From Prasinococcaceae sp. CCMP 1430 (taxonomy: Eukaryota; Prasinodermophyta; Palmophyllophyceae; Prasinococcales; Prasinococcaceae), in the NCBI GenBank assembly GCA_013416795.1, contig RQSC01000026.1, forward strand, positions 703,587-767,586: 64,000 bases of DNA. The letters run 5' to 3'. Under the pieces are notes generated by a model. The model saw only the letters and a list, made by a program, of their open reading frames with translations. It had not been told where the DNA came from and searched no databases. The stretch's first letter is position 1. Every line of letters begins with the position of its first letter. A program made the position numbers and the translations under genes. Of this stretch, positions 31,031 through 39,324 are shown piece after piece.

Positions 31031-32108
31031 CGCGTGGGTGCGGCGCTCGCCGCTGTGGCGCTCGCCGCGAGCGGCTACGCGGGGCGCAAGGGCGGCGCGC
31101 TGCCGCCAGCGAGCTTCCACCCGGGCGTCGCCGCCGGCGGCAGGCCGCCGCACCGCCGCGGGCGTCGCGCGGTCGAACGGCTCGCGCCTGCCGCGCCTGA
31201 GCGCATCAGCGGTGAGGGCGCGCGCGTCAGGCGCCTTGCGGCGCTCGGCACACACTTCTGCGCGCGTGCGTGCCCCACGCGTGTCTGCGCGTCTCTGCGT
31301 GTGTGCGTGCGCGCGCGGGTGGCGTGCTGTGTCTGTGTCTGTGATGTCGTGTGCATCCAATGAGAACGCTTGCCCAGCCATACCTGGGCGCGCGTTTCGC
31401 GAGCGATGCCAGAGCAAATCTCCGCCGCTCCATCAGGGCCCTCCGTTCGCTTCACGCGGGAGGGCCTTAAAAGAGTTGGCGATATCCTGCGAGCGCGACA
31501 GCGCGCCGATGATGGTGCCGATGCGGACGCGGACGTGGACGCGGGCGCGCTCGCCGACGCCCTCACGTCGCGCGCATCACCTCCGGCTGGTGCTGACCCT
31601 TTGCGCTCATTCGCTCGCTCGCGCACGCGCCACTGCCGCCTCGGACGTTTTGCGCCCTGGCATCGCACCATCCTCCACCCCAACTGCGCCCCCCGCTCGA
31701 GCAGGTGCCTGGCGCGGCTACTGGCTGCGCGCCGGGCAGCGCTCGGAGCCCGACGGCCTGCAGCCGATGACGCTGTCGCTGCGCGCGGAGCGCCACCCCA
31801 ACGGCGGCGTGGCCGTCTCAGGCGTCGCCTTGGACGGTGAGGGTGCCGAGTCGGTGGCGGGATATTACGAGGAGCGCGAGCGCACGCTGGTGCTCGATCG
31901 GAACGTGTGGTGGAGCTTCAGCCCCCTCGGCACACTCGGCACCACCGCGCGCGTGCGCTTCGTTGGCATCGCGGGGGCGCGCGCCATCGCGGGCGTGTGG
32001 GGGCCGCCGGGGAGCCTGCCCGGCCCCGCCGACGCCGCGAGGGAGGCCACGGAGCGCGGTGACAGGTGGGGCGGCACCTTCGTCCTCGTTCCCAGGCTGC
32101 CCGGCTAG
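31031..32108 (+). CDS. Unknown protein with a beta-rich C-terminal domain, 5' end in gap
   Basis: Three exons fit: 31031-31211 (open to the gap), 31413-31589 and 31705-32108. Donors GT at 31212 and 31590 and acceptors before 31413 and 31705 keep phase 1 at both joins. The first visible exon begins with a hydrophobic stretch (VGAALAAVALAASGYAG), possibly a membrane anchor, then basic sequence. The middle exon has VRFTREGLKRVGDILRARQ and an Asp/Ala-rich run. The last exon encodes about 134 residues with a beta-strand pattern and aromatic anchors: AWRGYWLRAGQ, MTLSLRAE, VAVSGVALDGEG, SVAGYYEE, VWWSFSPLG, VRFVGIAGARAIAGVWG. I do not recognise the family. Confidence 0.6.
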
Positions 32109-32287
32109 CGGCGCCTCGGCGCTCATCAGCTGTGTTATTACGTCGGTTGGTTTGAATTGATGGTCCCATGCGAATCGTCGCATGCGCTCGTGGCGCCTGC
32201 AGAGCAGCGTGTCGGGGCGCTCGCGCGCCTTCGCGCGCGGCGAGGGCTGGGTGTTGGCGCGGCTTGGTGCGGCGGTCGAGCGTGGCG
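32109..32287. other. Convergent 3' region
   Basis: Short spacer between the unknown plus-strand gene and the permease (minus). An AT-richer segment (32130-32160) may hold the 3' end signals. Confidence 0.35.
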
Positions 32288-34096
32288 TCACTCGAGCGTG
32301 AACTCGGGATGCGCAGCCTTGCGGCGCTGCTCGGTCGCTGAGGTCAATGCTCGCATCCCCCCACCCAGCACGACCGGCTCCTCGGCAGCGTCGGGGCCGC
32401 CCAGCTGTGTGAGCACCTCGCTCACAGCATCGCTCGAGCGCCGCTTGCCGACACCCTTGCCTTTGCCCCTGCGCGCCTCCCCGTTGGCGCCACCCCCCGC
32501 GTTTATGCTGGTGCCGACACCAGTGACGGAGGAACCGCCGTCGTCGCGCGCACTGTCGATGAGGCCCGCCGCCTCCTCGAGGTCCTCCAGATTCTCCTGG
32601 CGCATGCGCGAGAAGAGCGTGCGCCGCGTTCGCCGCCGTCGCTGGTCCCACCACCAGCCGGCGTGCGCCAGCAGCCCGGCCGCGATGACAATGAGAAAGC
32701 CGGGCACGTGGCTGCGATATCCCGGCCCCGCCAGCTGGATGAGCAGGTTGGCTGCCGTGAGCAGCCCGGGCGCCACCACCCACACGACCGCCCCGGCCAC
32801 TGTCTTCGTGAGCTTGAAGGGGCGCGTCAGAGACGGCTCGAAGCGCTTCAGGTGCACGAACGAGTACAGGAAAAGCATGCCCGTGCAGCTCATGAGCATC
32901 ATCTCGTACTGCACGAGCGATTGCACGGGCACCCAAGCGAGCATCCCCGCGAGGAGTGCGTTTGCCACCACGTAGGCGGGCGCAATGCCCGCGTCAGGAT
33001 TCTCCTCGAGAATTTTGTCGGGCACGAGGCGCAGCACAGCGTCCACGACCGAGTCGTGGCCAGCGGCATTCTCGACGAGGTGCGCGAGCGCTCGCTCGCT
33101 CGTGAGGCTCTGGCCCGTGTACAGCCCCACCTGACACAGGTTTGCAGCGACGAAGAAGCACTTCTGCAGCCACGCGCCGCCGACCACCCCCGCGAGGTCG
33201 TTGAAATGCCCCGGCGTGTAGTGTGATCGGTCATCGTCCACGGAGAGCGATACCAGCAACGGGATCGCGTTGAGGAGTGTCACGGTTGGGATCAGCAGTG
33301 CGGTCACGCGCGTGTATGTGCGCTGCGGGCGTTCGACCTGCCCTGCCAGCGACCCGAGCGAGAAGAAGCCCGAGTACAGCCAGAGCATCCAGGACAGCAG
33401 CAGCGGCCAATCAGTCTCCCCAGATGACACCGCCGCGCGCTCAGGCTTGAGCTCGCTCATCCCAAGCACCATGTAAATGATGGTCGGTAGGAAGGACACG
33501 GTGGAAATGAACGAGCTCAGCTTGACGATGGAGCGCGTACCCGCAAGCTTGACGAGAGTTAAGCAAAAGATGATCGCGTCCGCCACCAGCGCCTGTGCGG
33601 CGCCGGAGATGCCAAACTGGCGCGCTACGAAGTGGCCCGCGAGGACGGGATACACTGACGAGTCGACGAGCCAGATGATCCACGTCTGCGCAACGGAGAG
33701 AGCGTGTTTTAAGGACGACAGGGTGGGCAAAAGGGCACATGCGCATGAGCTCTCGGTTAGCCAGAGCGAAGACGCGCAAGCACACCGGCGCGCCTGTGCG
33801 AGCGCGCGACGCACCCAGTACGCGTTGTGGCTCCCGATGGCCGAGCCGCACGCGCGCGACACCCACACCACGAAGCCGCCATCCTGCGGTAGTGCGGAGC
33901 TCAGCTCGGCGGTGATGAGCGCTATCGGGAGCGAGTACACCAACGGCACGATCAGCAGCCCCGTGAAGACGTGCGCAGGCGGTGCCGCCTGCAGCAGCGT
34001 CTCGTTGCCGTACACGCCGCCGCTCACCCAGAAGAACGCGATCACCGCCAGCGACCATACGCCTACGCTCCCGGCCGCATCGGAGGAGGATGCCAT
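32288..34096 (-). CDS. APC-family amino acid/polyamine permease (plant PUT/LAT-like), two exons
   Basis: Transporter with about twelve membrane helices. The unspliced frame is open for 602 residues, but 33686-33814 is a GT-AG intron of 129 nt in phase 0 with no stop; removing it joins GSHNAYW|TWIIWLVDSS, as in plant polyamine uptake transporters, and gives 559 residues. Family features: VGVWSLAVIAFFWVSGGVYG (first helix with the Gly-rich substrate loop), PLVYSLPIALITAELS, LPQDGGFVVWVSRACG, VYPVLAGHFV and SWMLWLYSGFFSLGSLAGQV. The C-terminal ~110 residues are cytosolic and basic (RRGKGKGVGKRR). Likely substrates are polyamines or cationic amino acids, coupled to protons; the H+-ATPase at 18.8-22 kb would supply such a gradient. 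Confidence 0.88.
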   Translation of the reverse strand: MASSSDAAGSVGVWSLAVIAFFWVSGGVYGNETLLQAAPPAHVFTGLLIVPLVYSLPIALITAELSSALPQDGGFVVWVSRACGSAIGSHNAYWVRRALAQARRCACASSLWLTESSCACALLPTLSSLKHALSVAQTWIIWLVDSSVYPVLAGHFVARQFGISGAAQALVADAIIFCLTLVKLAGTRSIVKLSSFISTVSFLPTIIYMVLGMSELKPERAAVSSGETDWPLLLSWMLWLYSGFFSLGSLAGQVERPQRTYTRVTALLIPTVTLLNAIPLLVSLSVDDDRSHYTPGHFNDLAGVVGGAWLQKCFFVAANLCQVGLYTGQSLTSERALAHLVENAAGHDSVVDAVLRLVPDKILEENPDAGIAPAYVVANALLAGMLAWVPVQSLVQYEMMLMSCTGMLFLYSFVHLKRFEPSLTRPFKLTKTVAGAVVWVVAPGLLTAANLLIQLAGPGYRSHVPGFLIVIAAGLLAHAGWWWDQRRRRTRRTLFSRMRQENLEDLEEAAGLIDSARDDGGSSVTGVGTSINAGGGANGEARRGKGKGVGKRRSSDAVSEVLTQLGGPDAAEEPVVLGGGMRALTSATEQRRKAAHPEFTLE

Positions 34097-34852
34097 GGCA
34101 CACTTGGGGCGCTGCGAGCCCCGAACGCCACCCCGCCTACGCCTCGCTCTCTACCTCCCCCTCGTTGGTGCGCGGTGGCAACGGCCTACGCTCTGCTGCC
34201 GCCGCCTGCCCTTGCGGCTGGCAGTGCTCGAGCCGCAGGGGTCGGAGTGGGGAGTGGGGCAAGGGTGGAGGGATTTGGGGGCGCTGTCCAGACTCTTTCC
34301 CCCCCCACTCACCCCCCCTCTCCCTCGAGGGTGCGAGGGCGAGGGGTTTTGGAGGAGGTTGGTCGGGAGCCCGGCTGCGGCCGCGGCCGCGGCCGCGGCG
34401 CGGCCCCCGCCGCCGTCGCCGCGCACTGTGTGTGGCGCGCGCGCGCGCCCGCGCCGCCGGGGAACGGCGGCGGCGCCATCAAAACGCACGCTCCGAACGC
34501 AACCCCAACCTCTCGTTCGGATTCAGGGTATTCAGTATCAGGGTTTGTGTTTTTGCGCTCCAGCTCGGAGCGGGTCCCGGTTCCCCCGGGAGGTGCAACG
34601 CGGTCGCCCGAACGAGAGCGGCGTGGGCGTGGCGTGGCGTGGCGTGGCGTGGCGTGGCGTGGCGCGCGGCCACAGAGGGGAGCGCTCGCGGCGCGTGGTC
34701 GCGGCGCGCGGGCTCGGGCGGGCGGTGGGGGCTCCCCCTGTGGGGGAGTGGCCGGCTCTCCCAGCGCGCCTCAGAGAGGCGCCTCGCGCGGGCGGGCGGG
34801 CGGCGCGCCCACCTGCGGGCGCGCCTGCCCCCGCGGGCGGGAGGCGGCAGCA
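34097..34852. promoter_or_regulatory. Divergent promoter region (permease / PG-rich protein)
   Basis: About 750 bases between two divergent starts. It contains CCATCAAAACGCAC at 34477-34490, the best match to the recurring upstream motif, an AT-richer patch (34500-34560), a (GGCGT)n run at 34626-34663 and a pyrimidine-rich block (34290-34330). Frames that stay open through it are compositional. Confidence 0.55.
34626..34663. repeat. (GGCGT)n pentanucleotide repeat
   Basis: About seven near-perfect GGCGT units, roughly 190 bases upstream of the PG-rich protein start. Confidence 0.85.
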
Positions 34853-36187
34853 ATGTCAGACCCTGCAAGCGCGTCCGTGGGCGGCGGCGACGATGGGGCC
34901 CTTGGCAGGCAGACAAGGCGCCACTTCAGCGGGCACGTCCGCCGCGGCCCGCCTGTGGGGCCGGCATCCGCGTCCATCGTCTTTCCCGCGTCCATCGCCG
35001 TCCCCGCGTCCAGCCAGTCCAAGTTCGAAACGACGATGCACACGGCTCCGCGGGAGCGTGACGGCTTCGCGAGCCGCGTTGTGCGCTTCTCGGAACGCGC
35101 GAGCGACTCGCCGGGACCCGGCGAGTACCACAAGGAGCACTCGTTCACCTTCTCGTCCGACTCCATATCAGCCAAGGGCTACGGCAGCGGATTCGTGTCA
35201 AAGGACAGACGGCTAAGCGCCGCGCGCAGGACCCGCACGCCAGGGCCCGGCTCGTACGCGCAGCTCAACGACACCATAGGCCTCCGCGCGAGCACCGGTG
35301 GCGCCGGCAACGGGGGTAACCTCGCGTGGCACGCGCGTGAGCGCGGCGCCGACGCCGCGAGTGTCCCCGCGCAGCGCACTCGAGCTTTCGCGAAGCCGCT
35401 CGAAAACACCGGCCCGCCGCACCGTTACCGCGTGCAGGACAAGGGCGCACCCACGCCAGGGCCCGGTCAGTACAGTTCGGTGCTCGGGAGCGTGTCGCAG
35501 CTCAATGCTCCGTGCCCCACCGCGGGAGTCTTCAGGTCGACTTCCAGGAGGCTGCAGGAGGACGCCGCGCAGAAAGCCGCGCGAGGCAACCCCGGGCCCG
35601 ACGCGTACACCCTCGTGCGCACCATGGACGCAGGCGAGGGCGTGTACGCACACCGGCGCATGGCCGAGAGCGCTAACTTCCGCTCGACGTCAAGGCGGAG
35701 CTGGGAGACTTACAGGGGAGGGCGGCGAGCCAATGCGATACCGGCCGTGCTCAGCGGGGACGGAGGGGGCGGCATGGGCGGGGGCTACGGCGCAGACGCC
35801 GCAGGCGGTGGTGCGGGCGGCGAGGGTTCACTACCTGGACCGGGCAGCTACCACGTGGGCGGTGACGACATCGCGGCGGCGACGGTGAGCGCGGGGCGCA
35901 CGCCGTCGTCGATGTTCTCCAAGACCAATACCACGCGCTTCGGCGCACCCGTGGAGGCCAAGATAAACACACAATCCGTCCCGAGCCCGGGCGCGTACGC
36001 CAACGAGGCCAACACCGTCAAGGCGCGCGTGGGCAAGCGATCGGACAAGGGCGGGTCGCAGTTCATGGGCGGTACCGATGCTACCGACTCCGGCCCACTC
36101 TGTTTGAGCCCTGGTCCCTCTTCCTACACGCCCAAGGTGATCGTCAAGAAGAGCTTCCACCTGAACAAGTCGTCGCGATGGATATGA
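34853..36187 (+). CDS. Sperm-tail PG-rich (SHIPPO) repeat protein
   Basis: 444 residues, intronless. It has at least seven Pro-Gly-rich repeats: SPGPGEYHKEHSF (~84), TPGPGSYAQL (~128), TPGPGQYSSVLG (~200), NPGPDAYTLV (~245), LPGPGSYHVG (~326), PSPGAYANE (~375) and SPGPSSYTPK (~419), with intervening basic Ser/Arg segments typical of the family. STPG/ODF3-type proteins bind microtubules of the axoneme as inner or outer lattice proteins, so the organism builds flagella. The start is the first ATG after GC-rich leader; the longer open frame upstream has none in coding context. TGTAA follows the stop by about 40 bases. Confidence 0.88.
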   Translation: MSDPASASVGGGDDGALGRQTRRHFSGHVRRGPPVGPASASIVFPASIAVPASSQSKFETTMHTAPRERDGFASRVVRFSERASDSPGPGEYHKEHSFTFSSDSISAKGYGSGFVSKDRRLSAARRTRTPGPGSYAQLNDTIGLRASTGGAGNGGNLAWHARERGADAASVPAQRTRAFAKPLENTGPPHRYRVQDKGAPTPGPGQYSSVLGSVSQLNAPCPTAGVFRSTSRRLQEDAAQKAARGNPGPDAYTLVRTMDAGEGVYAHRRMAESANFRSTSRRSWETYRGGRRANAIPAVLSGDGGGGMGGGYGADAAGGGAGGEGSLPGPGSYHVGGDDIAAATVSAGRTPSSMFSKTNTTRFGAPVEAKINTQSVPSPGAYANEANTVKARVGKRSDKGGSQFMGGTDATDSGPLCLSPGPSSYTPKVIVKKSFHLNKSSRWI

Positions 36188-36317
36188 TTTTCTCCTGCCG
36201 GCGCACGTGGAGAGGTGGCCACAGACTGTAATATAGAGGGCGCCACAGAGCGCAATTGCGTACGAGCGCGCGTACTACCCCGCGACCAAATATTAGCGCC
36301 GGCCTGGACGCTACCTA

Positions 36318-37633
36318 TCAGAACGCGAGCGCATCGCGCACGGAGCACACGCGACCGTCGCGCATCCCCTTCTCGGCCGCGCGTACCATCGCTGCGTGTG
36401 CGTTTCCACGCTGCGCTGGCGGTACCCTCTCTGCAAGCTCGCACACAAGTAACGCGAGCGCTCGCGTCTCGGCGGCGCGCACGGCCGCGCCAGCGGAAGT
36501 CTGTGAGTCGTAGCCGAAGGCCGCGCCGAGGTCGATGAGCGTTGCGCTCCCATCATCGGACACCAGCACTACGAGCAGCCGGGAAATTGCCATGCAAGCG
36601 CGGGTGCAAATGCGCGTCAGCGCTAACAGCCGCAGGGCGTGCGCGTGAGCCTGAGCATGCGCTTTGTCGTTGGCAGCACGCGCGCACCGTTGTGCGCGTA
36701 GATATCACCGTGGGCAATGGAACGAGCTTCCATGTGCGATGCTCCGGCAGCGACACCGCTGGCCACGCGGTGCGCCCAGGCCTCCGTGAAAGTCTCGTCT
36801 TGGCCGTAGCGACATCGAAGGACCTTGATGGAGTCCAGAGGTTTCTTGGCAAGTGGCCTACCCTCCACGAGCCTGAGCACAAGCCCCTGCCGCCCCCGCT
36901 CGTCGGCGCGCACGCGCGCGAGAGCTCGCGGCGCGTGCGGGCACTCGTCGCCCAGCCCGGCGACGAGCGCCATCTCGTCGGCCGCAGCGCCGTCAGGCGA
37001 CACGTGCCCTCCATCAGCCGCTGCAAATAGCTTGAGAGCGACGGGCTCGCCCGCATAACGAGCGCGTAGAACGTCACCTCCCGACGCCCCTCCAAATTCA
37101 GGGTCGTTGAGCGCGCGTTCGCCTGCTTCGAGCCGCAGATCGCCGGTAGCCCCACCCTCGAGGTCGCACACCGGCAGTGCTCGAAGCGCATCGTGCGCGT
37201 ATCGCGGCGTCTCGAAGGCCGGGTTTGACGCTAGCGAAAGCCACCTGAGGCAGGGAGCAAAGAGTGCGTCGCTCACGCGGTCCTCGGACTCGATCGCGTT
37301 CACCGGCACGCGCAGCAGCTCGAGTTCTTTCAGGCGTGCAACCTCGCGCGGCAAGGAGCGCAGTTTGTTGCTTGAAGCCTGAAGCTTGCGGAGGGAACTG
37401 AGCTGGCCGATCTGTGCTGGTAGCTCGGTCAGCGCGTTGTCGGTGAGGAAGAGAGCAGTGAGGGAGGTGAGGAAGCCGATGGTCGACGGTAATGCGTTCA
37501 GCTTGTTGGACTTGAGGCCAAGGAGTGTGATGTGCTCGGTCATCGCGCTGCCGACGGCGACGTCGGGCAGTGCCGTGAGCTCATTGCCCATCAGGTTAAG
37601 CGAACGTAGCGGGAGGGCGTACAACGCGGCCAC
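36318..37633 (-). CDS. LRR protein kinase-like protein, two visible exons, 5' end unresolved
   Basis: Exons 37633-36688 and 36568-36318 (intron 36569-36687, GT-AG, phase 1). N-terminal half: about five LRRs of the Ras/Shoc2 type (LPLRSLNLMGNELTALP, ITLLGLKSNKLNALPSTIGF, LTALFLTDNALTELPAQIGQ, LRKLQASSNKLRSLPREVAR). C-terminal half: a divergent kinase fold with VALKLF (ATP Lys), IAHGDIYAHN|VLVSDDGSAT (catalytic loop completed by splicing; HGD replaces HRD) and IDLGAAFGY (DLG in place of DFG). The kinase C-lobe is short, ending about 70 residues later. The frame is closed upstream by a stop near 37770 without an ATG; an ATG before the G8 run at 37750 is one frame off, so a missed exon or a homopolymer error is possible. 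The internal ATG at 37591 would cut the first LRR. Confidence 0.75.
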
Positions 37634-38520
37634 GCCATCCGCCTCGGCGTCGGTGAGCCCGCAGCCGGCGAGCCCCGCAGCGAGCGGCGGCGACTCGCTC
37701 GCCGCCAGCCCGCGCGCCGCTCGCAGGCTCGGCGGCCGCCTGTGGCGCCCCCCCCATGCCAGCCGCGCCCCTCAGAGTAACGGCCGCCCGCCCCGACGCG
37801 CGCTCGAGGGCGCGCGCGCGCAAAACGTGGTATCATCGCGGCCGCGCGCGAACGCCGAGCCGAGCTCCCTCCCGGCGGCAAGTCATTACAGTAAAAAAAC
37901 CAGTGGCCGGAGCTGTGGTGATGGGCGATGATTATACGTCTAGTACTATGAATGAAATACCCACGGGAGCCTACTGTATTTTTTGGTGAATTTTTTTGTG
38001 TCGGTTTCGTGGAGATTTTTTGGGGGGTTGGGGAGAGAATCTGTGCTGACTGTGCGCAGGCGTGCGTGTGGGGGGCGTGTGGGATGCGCGTGCGGGCGGA
38101 GGGTGGGCGATGGAGGCTAACGACGCCGCGAGTGGCGGCAGCGGCTTCGTGTCGGCCTCCAGCGCGGCGCGCGCCGCGCCGCCGCGCGAGAGGGAGCGCA
38201 GCGCGGCATCGCACTCCGCAGCCATCGCGTGCGCCTCGGAGAGGTCGCGGGCGCAGCATTCGAGCTCGTCTGTGGACGCTCCGAGGTCGCAGGCTCGGCG
38301 CTCCGCGTGCTCTCGCACGCGCTCGAAGCCGTCCGAGGCGTCCAGGCCCGAGCGGGCGAGGGAGGCGAGGGAGGGGATGGGGTCTTCGTTGTGTGCGAGG
38401 GCGGCGCGCGCGAGGGCGAGGGCGTGAGATGCGCGTGCTGAGGGGGGAAGGCGCTGCTGGTGGGAGTGCGGATGGGGGCGGGGGAGCTGGTGCGGCTGCG
38501 CGGGCGCGGCCGACGGCGGC
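37634..38520. other. Unresolved region upstream of the LRR kinase and the small plus-strand gene
   Basis: Contains an AT-rich promoter-like stretch (37860-38060). From 38100 to 38430 both strands have coding-like frames: plus from an ATG at 38110, and minus a Glu/Ala-rich helical frame. They cannot be told apart by inspection. The region may hold the first exon of the plus gene ending at 38883, or an N-terminal exon on the minus strand. Confidence 0.35.
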
Positions 38521-38883
38521 GTGCGCACGCCCGAGGTGGCCTTCCTCATGGGCGAGCTGGAGTGCCGCGACGAGGCGGAGGCGGTCAAGTGGATGTCGTG
38601 GCTCGAGTCGGAGGGCTTCAAGTTCGACCTGGAAAAGGCGACGGCGCGCCTCGACGGGATGCGTGCCGCGCACGAGCTCGAGTTTGGAGGGCGGGTCAAG
38701 GAAGTCCCTTTCACGCTCCCCAAGACGCGCCCCGGTCGAGCGCTCCTCATGAAGCAATGCGCCGTAAGGACTGGCGGCGGAGAAAAAGGAGGAGGAGTGG
38801 CAAGGCGGTGGAAAGAGGGCGGTGGGCCGCAAGAGGGCGAAGGCCTGCAAGGCATGCTCGGCAAACTCTTCGGGCGGAAGTAG
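38521..38883 (+). CDS. C-terminal exon of a small unknown helical protein
   Basis: About 120 residues ending at a TAG at 38881. The amphipathic helical part (TPEVAFLMGELECRDEAEAV then WMSWLESEGFKFDLEKATARL) is clearly coding in composition. It is followed by PFTLPKTRPGRALLMK and a Gly/Lys-rich tail ending LQGMLGKLFGRK. No ATG starts this frame nearby, so at least one 5' exon is missing, perhaps at 38110-38430. No family is recognised. Confidence 0.5.
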   Translation: MRTPEVAFLMGELECRDEAEAVKWMSWLESEGFKFDLEKATARLDGMRAAHELEFGGRVKEVPFTLPKTRPGRALLMKQCAVRTGGGEKGGGVARRWKEGGGPQEGEGLQGMLGKLFGRK

Positions 38884-39071
38884 AGGCCGCAAATACGCGC
38901 GCTCGTCGTACAAATGCGCGCGGTCGCGCGAACCCATGCGCAGTTGTTCATGCGTCAGTTATGTTACGGACTTGCGACGACCCCGGCGCTTCTGCTGGCG
39001 CCGAGTTCTGAGTCCGCTGGTGCAAGCCTGCTCCGGCGGCACTGCCACAGGCTGCGAACGCACCGCACATT

Positions 39072-39121
<50 letters not shown>

Positions 39122-39324
39122 TTTCCCCCTTCTCCTCTGCCACACACACACACACAGGCACCCTCCTGCCTTGTCGGTTGCGCGTGTGCACAGTGTGCGT
39201 GCGCGTTTAGGCGACGCACGCACATGCGCACACGCCTTCAGTGAGGGTCGCCAGCATTAGGACATACGCAGAGCCGGCCGAAGGGCGCGTGCGACCGGCT
39301 CCGGGGCACGCTGGCGCGCTGCGC
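38884..39324. other. Convergent intergenic region with poly-C and (CA)n
   Basis: Holds a 49-base C run (39073-39121), a C/T-rich tail and a short CA repeat (39140-39158). No gene fits. Confidence 0.5.
39073..39121. repeat. Poly-C tract, 49 bases
   Basis: Longest of three G/C homopolymers of 36 bases or more. Like the 22150 tract it lies between converging genes. Confidence 0.85.
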
